Source of the DNA: JAKAVN01 sp963796565
GTDB lineage: Bacteria; Desulfobacterota; Binatia; Binatales; Binataceae
NCBI GenBank assembly: GCA_963796565.1
Contig: CAWCMA010000001.1
Span: 372,001 to 436,000, forward strand
Length of the DNA stretch: 64,000 bases
Reading direction: 5' to 3'
The notes beneath the pieces are model-generated. The model was not told the origin of the DNA, ran no database searches, and worked only from the letters and a program-made list of their open reading frames with translations. Each line of letters begins with the position of its first letter. Position 1 is the stretch's first letter. Made by a program: the position numbers and the translations under genes. Shown one piece after another: positions 53,519-62,938 of this stretch.

Positions 53519-54859
53519 ATGGCTTCCGCGATAAAGCTAAAAAAGATGACTCCGAACTGGCGCGAGCAACTCGGCGCCAAGCTGGTCACGCCCGACGAGG
53601 CGGTTGCGCATATCAAGTCGGGCGATCGAATCACCGCCTCGATCGCGCACGTGACGCCGTTCACGCTGTTCCACGCGCTGGCCGGACGCTTGATGGAAAT
53701 CGAGCGGGTGGTCATCAACTATAGTGCGGCACTGTTCGCTTTCGACCTGCCCGGCCTGGGCGAGCGCTTTCGGCTGGAGTCGTTTTATCTCTCGCCGATC
53801 GATCGCAAGCTCTTCCACGACGGGGTGGGCGAATACGTGCCGGTCAGCTACTACCGCGCGGGCCATCTGCCGCCGGGACTCCAGGACTTCAATGTCTACC
53901 TGATGACCGTCTCGCCGCCGGATGCCAACGGCGAGGTCAATTTCGGCGATTTCCAGATCATGTCGAAGCTATGCGCGCGCAACGCGGATTTGGTGATCGC
54001 GGAGGTCGATGAGCGCTCGATTCGCGTCGGCGGCGACAACTCGATGCATATTTCGGAGATCGACTACTTCGTCGAGCGCACGGTCGGGATGCCCGAGATC
54101 GCGGCCCCGCCGGCTTCCGAAGAGGAGCGGCGCACCGTCGATACCATCGGTGCTCTGGTTGCCAGCGAACTGATTCCCGACCGCGCCACCATCCAGGTCG
54201 GCGTCGGCTCGACCTCCGGGATGCTGATGTCACATTTGCGCGGTCATCACGAGCTCGGGATGCAAACGGAGATCATCCCCGTCGGCACTACCGATCTGGT
54301 GCGCGAAGGCGTGCTGACCGGGAAGCACAAGAAGATTTTCCCGGGCCTGGTGGTCGGCAGCGGCTTCGCGACCGGGACGCCGCGCGCGCAACTGGAATAT
54401 GTCGACGGCAATCCGATGTTTCAGCTCTACGACTTCAACTACACCGACGACATCCGCACTATCGCACGCGAGGAGGGGCTGATCTCGATCAACAACGCGC
54501 TGTGCGTCGACCTCACGGGTCAGGTCGGCTCCGAATCCGTAGGCCATCAGATGTACACCGGGACGGGCGGGCAAATAGCCTTTGGCGTCGGCGCCTCGTT
54601 GGGCGGCGGCAAGTCGATCATCGTGCTGCCCGCAAGCGCGCTCAGCGCCGGCAAGTGCGTCTCGCGCATCACCCCGAGCATCCCGCCGGCGACGGTTTTT
54701 ACCCTGCCGCGCGCGTTCGTCCATTACGTGGTGACCGAATACGGAGTGGCGAAGCTCGTCGGCAAGTCGCTCCGCGAGCGGGCGCGCGAACTGGTTGCGG
54801 TTGCCCATCCCGACTTCCGAGCCGAATTGGCAGCCGAGGCGCGCAGAATGTACGGCTGA
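53519..54859 (+). CDS. Acetyl-CoA hydrolase/CoA-transferase family protein
   Basis: A 446-residue member of the same large family as the protein at 8120-9430 but more divergent. The N-terminal domain contains GDRITASIAHVTPF and the C-terminal half IQVGVGSTSG, GTGGQIAFGVGA and VTEYGVAKLVGKS. Glu in GMQTEIIP occupies the expected catalytic glutamate position. It could hydrolyse acetyl-CoA or transfer CoA between carboxylates. ATG 53519 is used, with GAGGAG upstream; an in-frame ATG at 53495 adds eight residues. Confidence 0.85.
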   Translation: MASAIKLKKMTPNWREQLGAKLVTPDEAVAHIKSGDRITASIAHVTPFTLFHALAGRLMEIERVVINYSAALFAFDLPGLGERFRLESFYLSPIDRKLFHDGVGEYVPVSYYRAGHLPPGLQDFNVYLMTVSPPDANGEVNFGDFQIMSKLCARNADLVIAEVDERSIRVGGDNSMHISEIDYFVERTVGMPEIAAPPASEEERRTVDTIGALVASELIPDRATIQVGVGSTSGMLMSHLRGHHELGMQTEIIPVGTTDLVREGVLTGKHKKIFPGLVVGSGFATGTPRAQLEYVDGNPMFQLYDFNYTDDIRTIAREEGLISINNALCVDLTGQVGSESVGHQMYTGTGGQIAFGVGASLGGGKSIIVLPASALSAGKCVSRITPSIPPATVFTLPRAFVHYVVTEYGVAKLVGKSLRERARELVAVAHPDFRAELAAEARRMYG

Positions 54860-54906
54860 CGGACTGCTGACCTACCGCCGAACCCGATGCGCGCGACGTG
54901 ACCGCG

Positions 54907-55110
54907 CTATATCGGACGCGCCGTGTAGATTCCCTCGAATCCGGGCGGACGCCATCCGCCGTTCGCGCACACCAGGCAGACGTCGAATTGCTTGTACTTG
55001 CCGGTTTCGCGGCCGACCAGGCTCACCATGCTCTCGGTCGAGACGGCCTTGTTGCAAGCCAGGCAGGTCGCCACCAGGGCTTTGTTATCTTTGGCCTTCT
55101 CGCTGGGCAT
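54907..55110 (-). CDS. Small zinc-ribbon-like protein
   Basis: A 67-residue protein with two CxxC pairs spaced for a zinc ribbon (CLAC near residue 17 and CLVC near residue 45), basic and otherwise polar. No other domain. Zinc binding is likely; a nucleic-acid or protein role is not assignable. It starts MPSEKAKDNKAL with a moderate GAAGG-poor context. The genes on either side are unrelated. Confidence 0.55.
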   Translation of the reverse strand: MPSEKAKDNKALVATCLACNKAVSTESMVSLVGRETGKYKQFDVCLVCANGGWRPPGFEGIYTARPI

Positions 55111-55252
55111 TTTTTCACCAACCTTCGCGCCGCGCCTCCGATGTTGGCGCTGGAACTGTTTTGAGGCCTCTAACCATGGCCTCGCGTTCCATCGTCCGGC
55201 GTAACCTTACTTTCACCAATCTCGCCGCTGCAATATCTCGCCGCTGCAACAA

Positions 55253-55588
55253 CTAATGACCGGCCGAGCCGATTGCCATACCTATGACCAGCGCAATCCC
55301 GACGACTACCACGAGCGCGAGAAGGCCGCCGACGCTGTGCGCCCGCTGCTGTTGCTCGGGGCTGATCGGGGTCTCGACGTGCGCCGAATGGGCTCCGGTA
55401 TGGTAGCCGCTATGCGACGTGTAGTAGATGCCCGTGCCGGGGATGCCAACGGTCCGCCGTATGCCGCGCGGACCCATCGTGAGATGGGCGCCGCGCATTC
55501 CGACGGTGAGGCTCGGTCCCGACTTGGAGAGGTTGACCGAGAGGCCCGGGAAGATTCGCATCCGGCGATAGAATCGGAAGTTCCCCAT
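55253..55588 (-). CDS. DUF4236-domain membrane protein
   Basis: A 111-residue protein whose N-terminal 55 residues match DUF4236: FRFYRRMRIFPGLSVNLSKS, then GPSLTVGMRGAHLTMG and the GTGIYYTS end. A Ser/His-rich linker and one C-terminal transmembrane helix follow (LALVVVVGIALVIGMAIG). DUF4236 occurs at the start of many small bacterial proteins of unknown role. The start at 55588 is ATG. Confidence 0.75.
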   Translation of the reverse strand: MGNFRFYRRMRIFPGLSVNLSKSGPSLTVGMRGAHLTMGPRGIRRTVGIPGTGIYYTSHSGYHTGAHSAHVETPISPEQQQRAHSVGGLLALVVVVGIALVIGMAIGSAGH

Positions 55589-55622
55589 CGCGTGCGTGAT
55601 TGACTATAGACGAGCGCCTTGC

Positions 55623-56735
55623 CTATTGCGCGATCGACGTGAGCATCGCCGCCGTTTCGTGCAGCAATTGCGCGACCAGATCCGCGGCCGGTAGCTCCCG
55701 CGCGAGCGGTGCAGCTTGCCCGGCCCACAGAGATAGGCAATCGGCGTTGCCCTGCTTGGCCGCCGCGGTCCGCATCGGGCGGGTGAGGTTGTTTTGCGCG
55801 GGATAGGGCAAAAGTTCTTCTTCGTGGCCGCGCATCGCCTCCGCAAACCCATTGGTGATGCCGCGTGCGAGCCGGCCGCTGAACGCGCGCGTCAGCATCG
55901 TGCCGTCGTCGCGGGCCGTGCGAATCGCCGCCCTATAGGCGGGAGGCGCGCCGCTTTCCGGGCAGGCCAGAAAGGCGGTTCCCAGTTGGACGCCGCTTGC
56001 CCCGAGCGCGGCGGCGGCGACGATTCCGCGGCCGTCCATTATTCCGCCCGATGCGATCACGGGCACCGAGACCGCGTCGGCCATCTGGGGGACCAGCGCG
56101 ATGGTTCCGACCAGGCTGTCCTCGAGCGAGATGATGAAGGTGCCGCGATGGGCGCCGGCCTCGCTGCCTTGCGCGACGATCGCGTCGGCGCCTGCCTGCT
56201 CCAGCGCTCGCGCCTCGGCCACCGTGGTTGCGGTGCCGACCAGCTTGATTCCGCGATCCTTCATTTGCCGCATGATGCCCGCGGCCGGGATACCGAAGGT
56301 GAAGCTGAATACCGAAACATCCGAACGGAGAACCACTTCGACCTGCTGTTCGAACGGCGGCAGTGAGTCGGCCTGAGCCACCGGCGGCGGCAGGCCGAGC
56401 CGCTCATGCCAGGGAGCGATTAGCTTGAGCATCGCCGCCGTGTCGGAAGCGCCGGTGCCGTCGTGGCCGCCGGCGAACAGGTTTACCGCGAACGGTTTGT
56501 CGGTTCGTTCCCGGATCTCCGCGATCGCCTTCGCGATGTCGTCTGGAGTCATGTACCCCGCGCCGAGCGAGCCGAGTCCTCCCGCATTGGAAACTGCCGC
56601 GACCAGCGCCGGAGTGCTGATTCCTCCGGCCATCGGCGCGAGAATGATCGCGTGCTCGACACCCATCATGGACGCTAGTTTTCGAAATCGCCGCATGGCT
56701 GCTCTCTCGATATATAGAGGGTCGTTGGAGGCCAC
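55623..56735 (-). CDS. Nitronate monooxygenase-family FMN protein
   Basis: A 370-residue TIM-barrel flavoprotein of the NMO/2-nitropropane dioxygenase family. FMN-phosphate loops are visible in PVIASGGIMDGRGI and AAALGASGVQLGTAFL, with the characteristic AQGSEAGAHRG loop and an N-terminal APMAGGISTPALVAAVSNAGG. It would oxidise alkyl nitronates, or could be an enoyl reductase-like relative. The start is GTG 56735; ATG 56696 (MRRFRK) is an alternative with GAGAG upstream. It lies 25 bases from tadA on the same strand. Confidence 0.85.
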   Translation of the reverse strand: MASNDPLYIERAAMRRFRKLASMMGVEHAIILAPMAGGISTPALVAAVSNAGGLGSLGAGYMTPDDIAKAIAEIRERTDKPFAVNLFAGGHDGTGASDTAAMLKLIAPWHERLGLPPPVAQADSLPPFEQQVEVVLRSDVSVFSFTFGIPAAGIMRQMKDRGIKLVGTATTVAEARALEQAGADAIVAQGSEAGAHRGTFIISLEDSLVGTIALVPQMADAVSVPVIASGGIMDGRGIVAAAALGASGVQLGTAFLACPESGAPPAYRAAIRTARDDGTMLTRAFSGRLARGITNGFAEAMRGHEEELLPYPAQNNLTRPMRTAAAKQGNADCLSLWAGQAAPLARELPAADLVAQLLHETAAMLTSIAQ

Positions 56736-56760
56736 AGAGGGCCGCCTGACGACTTCGAGT

Positions 56761-57255
56761 CTAGCCAGACCGGCGGCGGGAGCGGAAGAAGTCGCGCAGC
56801 AGTGCGGCGCACGCGGGCTCCATCAGGCCGCCGTAGACCTCGATTCGATGGTTGAGGCGGCCGTCGCGCCCTATGTCGTACACCGAACCGAGCGCCCCCG
56901 CTTTTTCGTCGCGCGCGCCGAAGTAAAGCTCCGCGATTCGCGCGTGAACCATCGCGCCCACGCACATCACGCACGGCTCGAGCGTCACGAACAGTGCCGC
57001 GCCCTCCAGCCGGTAAGCGCCGAGCGCGGCGGCGGCCTGACGCAGCGCGAGCATTTCGGCGTGCGCCGTCGGATCGTTGAGCGCGATCGGACGATTATGC
57101 GCCGCGGCCACTATCACGTTGTCCGCGCCGTCATCACTGTCCTGGCGGCGGCTGACCACGATCGCCCCGACCGGCACCTCGCCCTCGGCGGCGGCGCGTT
57201 GGGCCTCGGCGATCGCCTCGGCCATCAGTGCGATCTGTCTTTGGCGTTCGATCAT
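56761..57255 (-). CDS. tadA: tRNA-specific adenosine deaminase TadA
   Basis: A 164-residue cytidine-deaminase-fold protein with the zinc motifs H-A-E (in AHAEML) and P-C-V-M-C. The N-terminal VPVGAIVV strand and LEPCVMCVGAM are typical of TadA, which converts the wobble adenosine of tRNA-Arg(ACG) to inosine. An insertion of about ten residues (SRRQDSDDGADN) lies between the first strands, slightly longer than usual. It is transcribed toward the nitronate monooxygenase gene. Confidence 0.92.
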   Translation of the reverse strand: MIERQRQIALMAEAIAEAQRAAAEGEVPVGAIVVSRRQDSDDGADNVIVAAAHNRPIALNDPTAHAEMLALRQAAAALGAYRLEGAALFVTLEPCVMCVGAMVHARIAELYFGARDEKAGALGSVYDIGRDGRLNHRIEVYGGLMEPACAALLRDFFRSRRRSG

Positions 57256-57364
57256 CTCGGTGGCCCGCCGACAATGCTATATTGGCAGGGCAGCGGCGCC
57301 CAAGCGGGAACCGGAGCCGGGACGCAAGGTTGGTGGATGGTGCCGCAATGGTGAAAAACGAAAA

Positions 57365-57688
57365 ATGGAAATCGGCGAAATTCTTCCCGCGGAACTCAAC
57401 GAGCGGTTGAAGCGCGGCGAGCGGCCTTTAATTCTCGACGTCCGCGAGCCCGAGGAAATCGCGATCGCGTCTTTTCCCGGCGGCACGCATATTCCGATGG
57501 GCGAGATTCCCTCGCGCGTAGCCGAACTCGACCCCGACCAGGAAACGGTCGTGGTATGCCACCATGGAATCCGCAGCGCTCAGGTGGCGATGTACCTGGC
57601 GCGGCTCGGCTTCGAGCGCGTGTCGAACTTAAGCGGCGGAATCGATCTCTGGTCGGCGACGGTCGACCCGGCAGTGCCGCGTTATTGA
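57365..57688 (+). CDS. Rhodanese-domain sulfurtransferase
   Basis: A 107-residue single rhodanese domain. The catalytic Cys is in VVVCHHGIRSAQVA, with the following loop HHGIRS being the six-residue active-site loop, and the CH2A/B motifs LILDVREPEE and SNLSGGIDLW at either end. It could shuttle persulfide sulfur or detoxify cyanide. ATG 57365 was chosen; longer frames upstream overlap tadA antisense. It precedes the nitrilase gene by 53 bases. Confidence 0.88.
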   Translation: MEIGEILPAELNERLKRGERPLILDVREPEEIAIASFPGGTHIPMGEIPSRVAELDPDQETVVVCHHGIRSAQVAMYLARLGFERVSNLSGGIDLWSATVDPAVPRY

Positions 57689-57741
57689 GATTTCGCCCAT
57701 GATGGTGTGACGATACTCGCGCGACGATCGGAGGCAGGCGC

Positions 57742-58560
57742 ATGACTTATCTTGCGGCGGCAATCCAGATGACGGCGGGGAGCGACAAGGCGGTCAACCT
57801 CGAGCGCGCCGAGCGTCTCGTCCGGCTCGCCGCGGCGCGCGGCGCCAACCTGGTCGGATTGCCCGAGACCTTCAACTGGCGCGGCAAGCGCTCCGAAGAG
57901 GCGGCCGCCGCGGAGCCGCTGGAGGGCGAATCGCTGGCGGCGATTTCGCGCCTCTCCCGCGAGCTCGGCCTGCATATCGTCGCCGGATCCATAACCGAGC
58001 ACGCACCCGGCCAGCCCAAGCGCTACAACACCTCCGTGCTGATCGGGCCCGACGGCGCGCGCCTGGCGGTCTATCGCAAAATCCATCTCTTCGACATCGA
58101 TCTGCCCGGCCGCGTCACGGTCAAGGAGTCCGACGTCAAGCTCGCGGGCGGCGAGGTCGTCTCGTCGCGTACGCCGTGCGGCACCATTGGGCTCAGCGTG
58201 TGCTACGACCTGCGGTTCCCCGAACTCTATCGCCGCCTGACTTTCGCCGGCGCCGAGATCATCACGGTACCGAGCTGTTTCACTTTCCCCACCGGCGAGG
58301 CGCATTGGGACGCGCTGATTCGCGCGCGCGCGATCGAGAACCAGGCCTACGTCATCGCGCCGGCGCAGTTCGGGACCAACGTCCACGGTTTCAGCGACTA
58401 CGGCAACTCGATGATCGTCGATCCGTGGGGGCGCGTGATAGGACGGGCCTCCGACCAGGTGGGCGTGGTCATCGCGCCGATCGACCTCGACTATCTCGCC
58501 CGGGTGCGGCGCGAATTGCCGGCGCTCAACCACGCGCGCTTGCGCGAGGGTCTCGGCTGA
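57742..58560 (+). CDS. Carbon-nitrogen hydrolase (Nit2/omega-amidase type)
   Basis: A 272-residue nitrilase-superfamily enzyme. The catalytic Glu (GLPETFNW), Lys (YRKIHLFD) and Cys (SVCYDLRFPEL) are all visible, and the C-terminal segment GNSMIVDPWGRVIG is the family's beta-hairpin end. The Nit2-like architecture suggests omega-amidase activity on 2-oxoglutaramate or related amides. It lies 53 bases after the rhodanese gene and may be co-transcribed with it. Confidence 0.88.
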   Translation: MTYLAAAIQMTAGSDKAVNLERAERLVRLAAARGANLVGLPETFNWRGKRSEEAAAAEPLEGESLAAISRLSRELGLHIVAGSITEHAPGQPKRYNTSVLIGPDGARLAVYRKIHLFDIDLPGRVTVKESDVKLAGGEVVSSRTPCGTIGLSVCYDLRFPELYRRLTFAGAEIITVPSCFTFPTGEAHWDALIRARAIENQAYVIAPAQFGTNVHGFSDYGNSMIVDPWGRVIGRASDQVGVVIAPIDLDYLARVRRELPALNHARLREGLG

Positions 58561-58792
58561 GCGCGGCTGCGGCGAAGCTATGCGAAGCTATGATCGATCA
58601 ACATGGCTAATCCTCGCGCTTGACGCGCGATGGTCCGCGGGATTAATCAGGCACTACCGTCGCGATCTCGCGGACTGCCCCGTATCCTGAATCGCGTCGC
58701 GCTGGCGGGCTGGAGACTTACGTATGAACGCGCGGCCAGTCGCAAGGGCGGGTGGCGCCCCGGTGGGATATACGCACTGAGGAAAACTTCAC

Positions 58793-59968
58793 ATGGCAGA
58801 AGGACCGTTAGCTGGCTTTCGCATTCTCGACCTGACCCAGGTGGTATCGGGGCCGTTTTGCGCGATGCTGCTGGGCGACCTCGGCGCCGACGTCGTGAAG
58901 GTCGAACCGCCCGAGGGCGACACCACGCGACGCATCGGGCGGCCGCGCAAGAACGGCGTCACCGCGTCGTTCCTCAACTTCAACCGCAACAAGCGCAGCG
59001 TCGTGATCGACCTCAAGAAGGAGCAGGGCCGCGACCTGGTGCGGATGCTGGCCGTGCGGGCCGACGCTTTTATCGAGAACAACCGTCCCGGCGTCGCCGA
59101 GCGCCTCGGCATCGGTTACGCCGACATCCGCCGGCTCAATCCCAAGATCGTTTACTGTTCGATCTGCGGCTTCGGTCCCAAGGGCCATTACGCCAACGCG
59201 CCCGCCTACGATCCGGTCATCCAATGCTTCTCGACCATGGCAGCGCTGCAGGGCCGGCGCGGCGGACAACCGACCGTGGTCAAGATGGCGCTGGCCGACA
59301 AGATCAGCGGCATGACCGCCGCGCTCAGCATCGTGAGTGCGCTGCACGCGGCGCGCAACCGCGGCGTGGGCCAGAACATCCGTATCCCGATGGTCGAAGC
59401 GATGATGGCGTTCACCTGCAACGACACGATGGTGGGCTACACCTTCGTGCCCGAGGACGAATACAAGGATCAGGCGCCGAAGAGCCAGAGCCTCGATCCG
59501 TTCCCGACCAAAGACGGATGGATTTCGATCGCGCCGTTTACCGACGAGCAGTTCGAGCGCCTGTGCCTCGGCGTCGGCCATCACGAGTGGTGGACCGAAG
59601 TTCCCGACCGCACCGAGCGCATCCGCGGCATCCTGCGCGGGCTGGCCAAGACGCTCCCGGAGCGCACCACGGCCGAGTGGCTCGAGGTGCTGGAGAAAGC
59701 CGACGTGCCGGTCGGCCGGGTCAACGATTACGATACGCTGTTCACCGACGAAGAGGTTGTCGCCAACGAGAACTTCACCCTGTACGAGCATCCCGACGCC
59801 GGTACCGTGCGCACGGTGAATCCCGGCGCGCGCTTTTCCGAGACGCCTGCGCGGATGTGGCGGACTCCGCCGCGCCTGGGCGAGAATACCGAGGAAGTGC
59901 TGCGCGAACTTGGCGTCGAGCGATCGACGATCGAAGAACTGCGCAACGCCAAGGTAATCAATAGCTAA
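58793..59968 (+). CDS. CaiB/BaiF class III CoA-transferase
   Basis: A 391-residue family III CoA-transferase. The N-terminal domain has LDLTQVVSGPFCAMLLGDLGA and VVKVEPPEGD, with the NFNRNKRSVVIDLK and PGVAERLG segments typical of the family. The expected catalytic Asp is in APAYDPVIQ. The enzyme moves CoA between a carboxylate and an acyl-CoA by a mixed-anhydride route. ATG 58793 is weakly preceded by GAGGAAAACTTC. Its stop overlaps the pgsA-like gene on the other strand by four bases. Confidence 0.9.
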   Translation: MAEGPLAGFRILDLTQVVSGPFCAMLLGDLGADVVKVEPPEGDTTRRIGRPRKNGVTASFLNFNRNKRSVVIDLKKEQGRDLVRMLAVRADAFIENNRPGVAERLGIGYADIRRLNPKIVYCSICGFGPKGHYANAPAYDPVIQCFSTMAALQGRRGGQPTVVKMALADKISGMTAALSIVSALHAARNRGVGQNIRIPMVEAMMAFTCNDTMVGYTFVPEDEYKDQAPKSQSLDPFPTKDGWISIAPFTDEQFERLCLGVGHHEWWTEVPDRTERIRGILRGLAKTLPERTTAEWLEVLEKADVPVGRVNDYDTLFTDEEVVANENFTLYEHPDAGTVRTVNPGARFSETPARMWRTPPRLGENTEEVLRELGVERSTIEELRNAKVINS

Positions 59969-60597
59969 GAAAACAGCTCGGGGACGTGCTCGCTGAGGTA
60001 GACCAGCGCCCGGTAGAGGTAGTGAATCCCCGACACCACCAGGACTGACCCGGTCAGGTACAGCAGCGCATACCAATCGCGCTGGCTCAGTCCGAAATGC
60101 GCTGTCAGCGTGCCAATCACGCAGACGATGAGAAGTCCCGTGGTCATTTTGCCGAAGATGCTCGGACTGACGGGGAAGCGCTCGCCCGCGGCGAACGAAA
60201 TCATCATGTAGCCGAGCACCAGTACGATGTCGCGGATTGCGGTCAGGATCAAAAGCCAGACCGGAAGCGCGTGCTCGAAGGTCAGCACCACCAGCGCACT
60301 CAGCAGCATCAGCTTGTCGGCAAACGGATCGAGAACCGCGCCAAGCTCGGTGCGGATATCGAACCAGCGCGCGACCGCACCGTCGAGCGCGTCAGTCGCC
60401 GCCGCCAGCACAAAAACATAAAGCGCCGCTGTGAAACGCTCCTTGCTGAGCAGGACCAGGAAGATCGGAACCATCCCGATGCGACACAGCGATATGATGT
60501 TGGGGAGCTTGAGCAGGTGGCCGAGGTGGACACGGTCAACCGACGGCAGGAGGCCGCCAAGCCTTGGCGAAGGAGGAGTTGGCATGTGCGCGCCCAT
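59965..60597 (-). CDS. pgsA: CDP-alcohol phosphatidyltransferase, PgsA-like
   Basis: A 211-residue membrane enzyme with six or seven helices. The CDP-alcohol transferase signature D-x2-DG-x2-AR-x8-G-x3-D-x3-D is complete (DALDGAVAR, then G, D and D in GAVLDPFADK). The likely reaction is CDP-diacylglycerol plus glycerol-3-phosphate to phosphatidylglycerophosphate; another alcohol acceptor is possible. ATG 60597 is used; TTG 60624 would overlap hflX by eight bases. It follows hflX on the same strand with 19 bases between, probably one operon. Confidence 0.83.
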   Translation of the reverse strand: MGAHMPTPPSPRLGGLLPSVDRVHLGHLLKLPNIISLCRIGMVPIFLVLLSKERFTAALYVFVLAAATDALDGAVARWFDIRTELGAVLDPFADKLMLLSALVVLTFEHALPVWLLILTAIRDIVLVLGYMMISFAAGERFPVSPSIFGKMTTGLLIVCVIGTLTAHFGLSQRDWYALLYLTGSVLVVSGIHYLYRALVYLSEHVPELFS

Positions 60598-60616
60598 TGT
60601 CGGCCGCTCGCCCGGT

Positions 60617-61915
60617 TTAAGCAATCGCCGCTTTGCGCAAGCGTCCAGCTACCGGCGCGCTGACCCGCGCCCGCAGCGATACCGTGCCGTCGCTGTATTC
60701 CTCGCCCAGCACTTCGCCGTCGCGCCGCGCCATCGCGACCAGGTCGCCGCGGCCGACCGGCAACATGACCGATACTTCCTCGCGCCACGTGCTGAACCAT
60801 CGCGCCATCTCACCCAGCAGCTCATCCAGGCCGCGGCTCCGCAGCGCTGAGATCGCGACCGTGTCGGATGCGGTAGCAAGCCGCATCCCGTCGGCCGGCA
60901 CCAGGTCGACCTTGTTCATGACCACGATTCGCGACGCCGCGCCCGCACCGATTTCCTCCAGCACCCGGTCGACGATTTCCATCCGCTCGGCCGCCAGCGG
61001 CGAGCTGGCATCGACCACGTGCAGCAGCAGATCGGCGGTGCGAACTTCCTCGAGCGTGGCCTTGAAGGCTTCGACCAGCATGTGGGGCAGCCGATGGATG
61101 AAGCCGACTGTATCGGCCAGCATCACCGTCACCTTGCCGGGCAGCCGCAGGCGCCGGATAGTCGGGTCGAGCGTCGAGAATGGCCGGTCAGCGGTTTCGA
61201 CGCCGGCCTGCGTGAGCGCGTTCATCAGGGTCGATTTCCCGGAGTTGGTATAGCCGACCAGCGCCACGGTCGGATAGGGAACGTCGAGCCGGCGCTGGCG
61301 CTGGATCGAGCGCGTGCGCTCGACTTCGCCGAGGCGCTGGCGCAGGCGGGTGAGGCGCTCGCGCACGCGGCGGCGGTCGACTTCGAGCTGAGTTTCGCCG
61401 GGACCACGGATGCCGATGCGGCCGCCCGAGGCGCCGCCGCCGCCGGCCTGGCGCGAGAGATGGGCCCATTGGCGCGTCAGGCGCGGCGCCAGATAGCTCA
61501 ACTGCGCGATCTCGACCTGGAGCTTGCCCTCCAGCGTGCGAGCGCGCTGGGCGAAGATGTCGAGGATGAGCTGGCTGCGATCGATCACGCGCAGCTCGAG
61601 TTCCTTTTCCAGGTTGCGCGCCTGCGCGGGGCTGAGCGCGTCGTCGAAAATCGCCAGCGTGGCGCCGCGCTCGCGTGCGAGGTCGCGCACCTCCTGCACC
61701 TTGCCACGTCCGATAAAGGTGCGGGGGTCGGGCCGCTTGAGTTTCTGGCATACGGTGGCGGCGATCCGCGCGCCGGCGCTTTCGGCCAGCGCGCCGAGTT
61801 CGCCCAGCGAGTCTTCGCTGGCGATCGCGCCGTTTGATCCGGCCAGTTCGACGCCGATCAGCACGGCGCGTTCGGCCTCCTCGATAGTGGAGTTATGGGA
61901 AAAGCTCAGAGGCAA
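60617..61915 (-). CDS. hflX: GTPase HflX
   Basis: A 432-residue HflX. The N-terminal HflX domain contains the KRPDPRTFIGRGKVQE region and the glycine-rich RIGIRGPGETQLEVDRR linker. The G domain has G1 GYTNSGKST, G2/G3 DTVGF and G4 NKVD; the C-terminal domain ends SLRARVSAPVAGRLRK. It splits stalled ribosomes in stress. The start is TTG 61915 with GAGG upstream; the tail of the protein is arginine-rich. It is the first gene of the hflX-pgsA pair. Confidence 0.93.
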   Translation of the reverse strand: MPLSFSHNSTIEEAERAVLIGVELAGSNGAIASEDSLGELGALAESAGARIAATVCQKLKRPDPRTFIGRGKVQEVRDLARERGATLAIFDDALSPAQARNLEKELELRVIDRSQLILDIFAQRARTLEGKLQVEIAQLSYLAPRLTRQWAHLSRQAGGGGASGGRIGIRGPGETQLEVDRRRVRERLTRLRQRLGEVERTRSIQRQRRLDVPYPTVALVGYTNSGKSTLMNALTQAGVETADRPFSTLDPTIRRLRLPGKVTVMLADTVGFIHRLPHMLVEAFKATLEEVRTADLLLHVVDASSPLAAERMEIVDRVLEEIGAGAASRIVVMNKVDLVPADGMRLATASDTVAISALRSRGLDELLGEMARWFSTWREEVSVMLPVGRGDLVAMARRDGEVLGEEYSDGTVSLRARVSAPVAGRLRKAAIA

Positions 61916-62050
61916 ACCTCGCTGCGTGCCGGATTGTGAATCACCAAGTATCGAATTCCTGCGAATCGCTTGCTCACGATCCTAGCAAAAATGCCCGGCC
62001 CCGTGTCAGCGTCTTTTTTACAGCACAAAGCGTGTGCCGACTTCTCTTGA

Positions 62051-62923
62051 CTAGCGGCCGAGATAGCGCCGCAGGAAATCGAGGCTCCTTTGCCAGGCGT
62101 CGGCGCGAGTTGCCGCGTCGAGGCCGTGCTCCGCGCCGGGATAGATTTTCATCTCGTGGGGACGATTGTAGCTCGTGAGCAATGCATCGAGGTCATACGC
62201 GTAGCGCACCGGGATAGTCCTGTCGGCGCTGCCATGAAGTATCAATGTGGGCGGCATGTTGGCCGCCCTCGACCTGTAGCCATTGTTCAGTGTTCCGTAG
62301 TACTCGACAATCGCGGCCACCCGGTTGCCTTCCGAGGCGCCCACGGCCAACGCGAGGAAAGCGCCCAACGAATGCCCGATCAAAGCGATCTTATCGCGCT
62401 CGACCGCGGGATTTTGGCCGAGCACGTCGATTGCGCTCACGATCTCGCGCGTCCAGGTTGGAAAATTTTTGCTAACCCAAACTGCGAAGCCCTTTCCCAG
62501 TACCGGGCGATCTCCCAGTCGCGCCGGACCAGCCTGACTGTAGTACTCCACGAACATCGCGTAGTAGCCGGCCCCTGTCAGCTTGCGGCACATCTCGGCG
62601 AAATCCGCGTCACCGGAGCCTCTGGGAACCGCGCCATGAAGCAGGATGACCGCCGGATGCGCTCCGGGCGCGAGCGGTACGCAGTAGAAATCCTGGACCG
62701 GCTTTCCGGCCGACTCGAATCGCCCGTGATGAACTTCGATCGGTTGAACCTCGATCGAGTCGCGTGAAACTTGCGCGGCAGGCGGGCCCGCGCCGCCGCC
62801 GGCGGGCTTCGTGGCAAGAGTCGATGAAGCACCTGAAATAGGCGCGAAGAAGAGCACGGGAATCAATCCCGCGCACGCCAGCATCCCGAGCAACAGTCGG
62901 CGGCGCGTGGCTCGCGGGTTCAT
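62051..62923 (-). CDS. Dienelactone-hydrolase-like exported alpha/beta hydrolase
   Basis: A 290-residue serine hydrolase with a signal peptide (LLLGMLACAGLIPVLFFAP). The nucleophile elbow is GHSLG; the acid/base residues follow in HGSADRTIP and GAEHG. The strand VILLHGAVPRG supplies the oxyanion hole. Family members hydrolyse lactones or esters such as dienelactone; the specific substrate is not evident. The neighbouring enoyl-CoA hydratase gene starts 16 bases further and may be co-transcribed. Confidence 0.83.
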   Translation of the reverse strand: MNPRATRRRLLLGMLACAGLIPVLFFAPISGASSTLATKPAGGGAGPPAAQVSRDSIEVQPIEVHHGRFESAGKPVQDFYCVPLAPGAHPAVILLHGAVPRGSGDADFAEMCRKLTGAGYYAMFVEYYSQAGPARLGDRPVLGKGFAVWVSKNFPTWTREIVSAIDVLGQNPAVERDKIALIGHSLGAFLALAVGASEGNRVAAIVEYYGTLNNGYRSRAANMPPTLILHGSADRTIPVRYAYDLDALLTSYNRPHEMKIYPGAEHGLDAATRADAWQRSLDFLRRYLGR

Positions 62924-62938
62924 GGCGCGGTGCGCGGG

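Noticed and set aside
58808..60076. A 422-residue minus-strand ORF opposite the CaiB gene
   Set aside because: Antisense to a conserved CoA-transferase; no domain recognisable.
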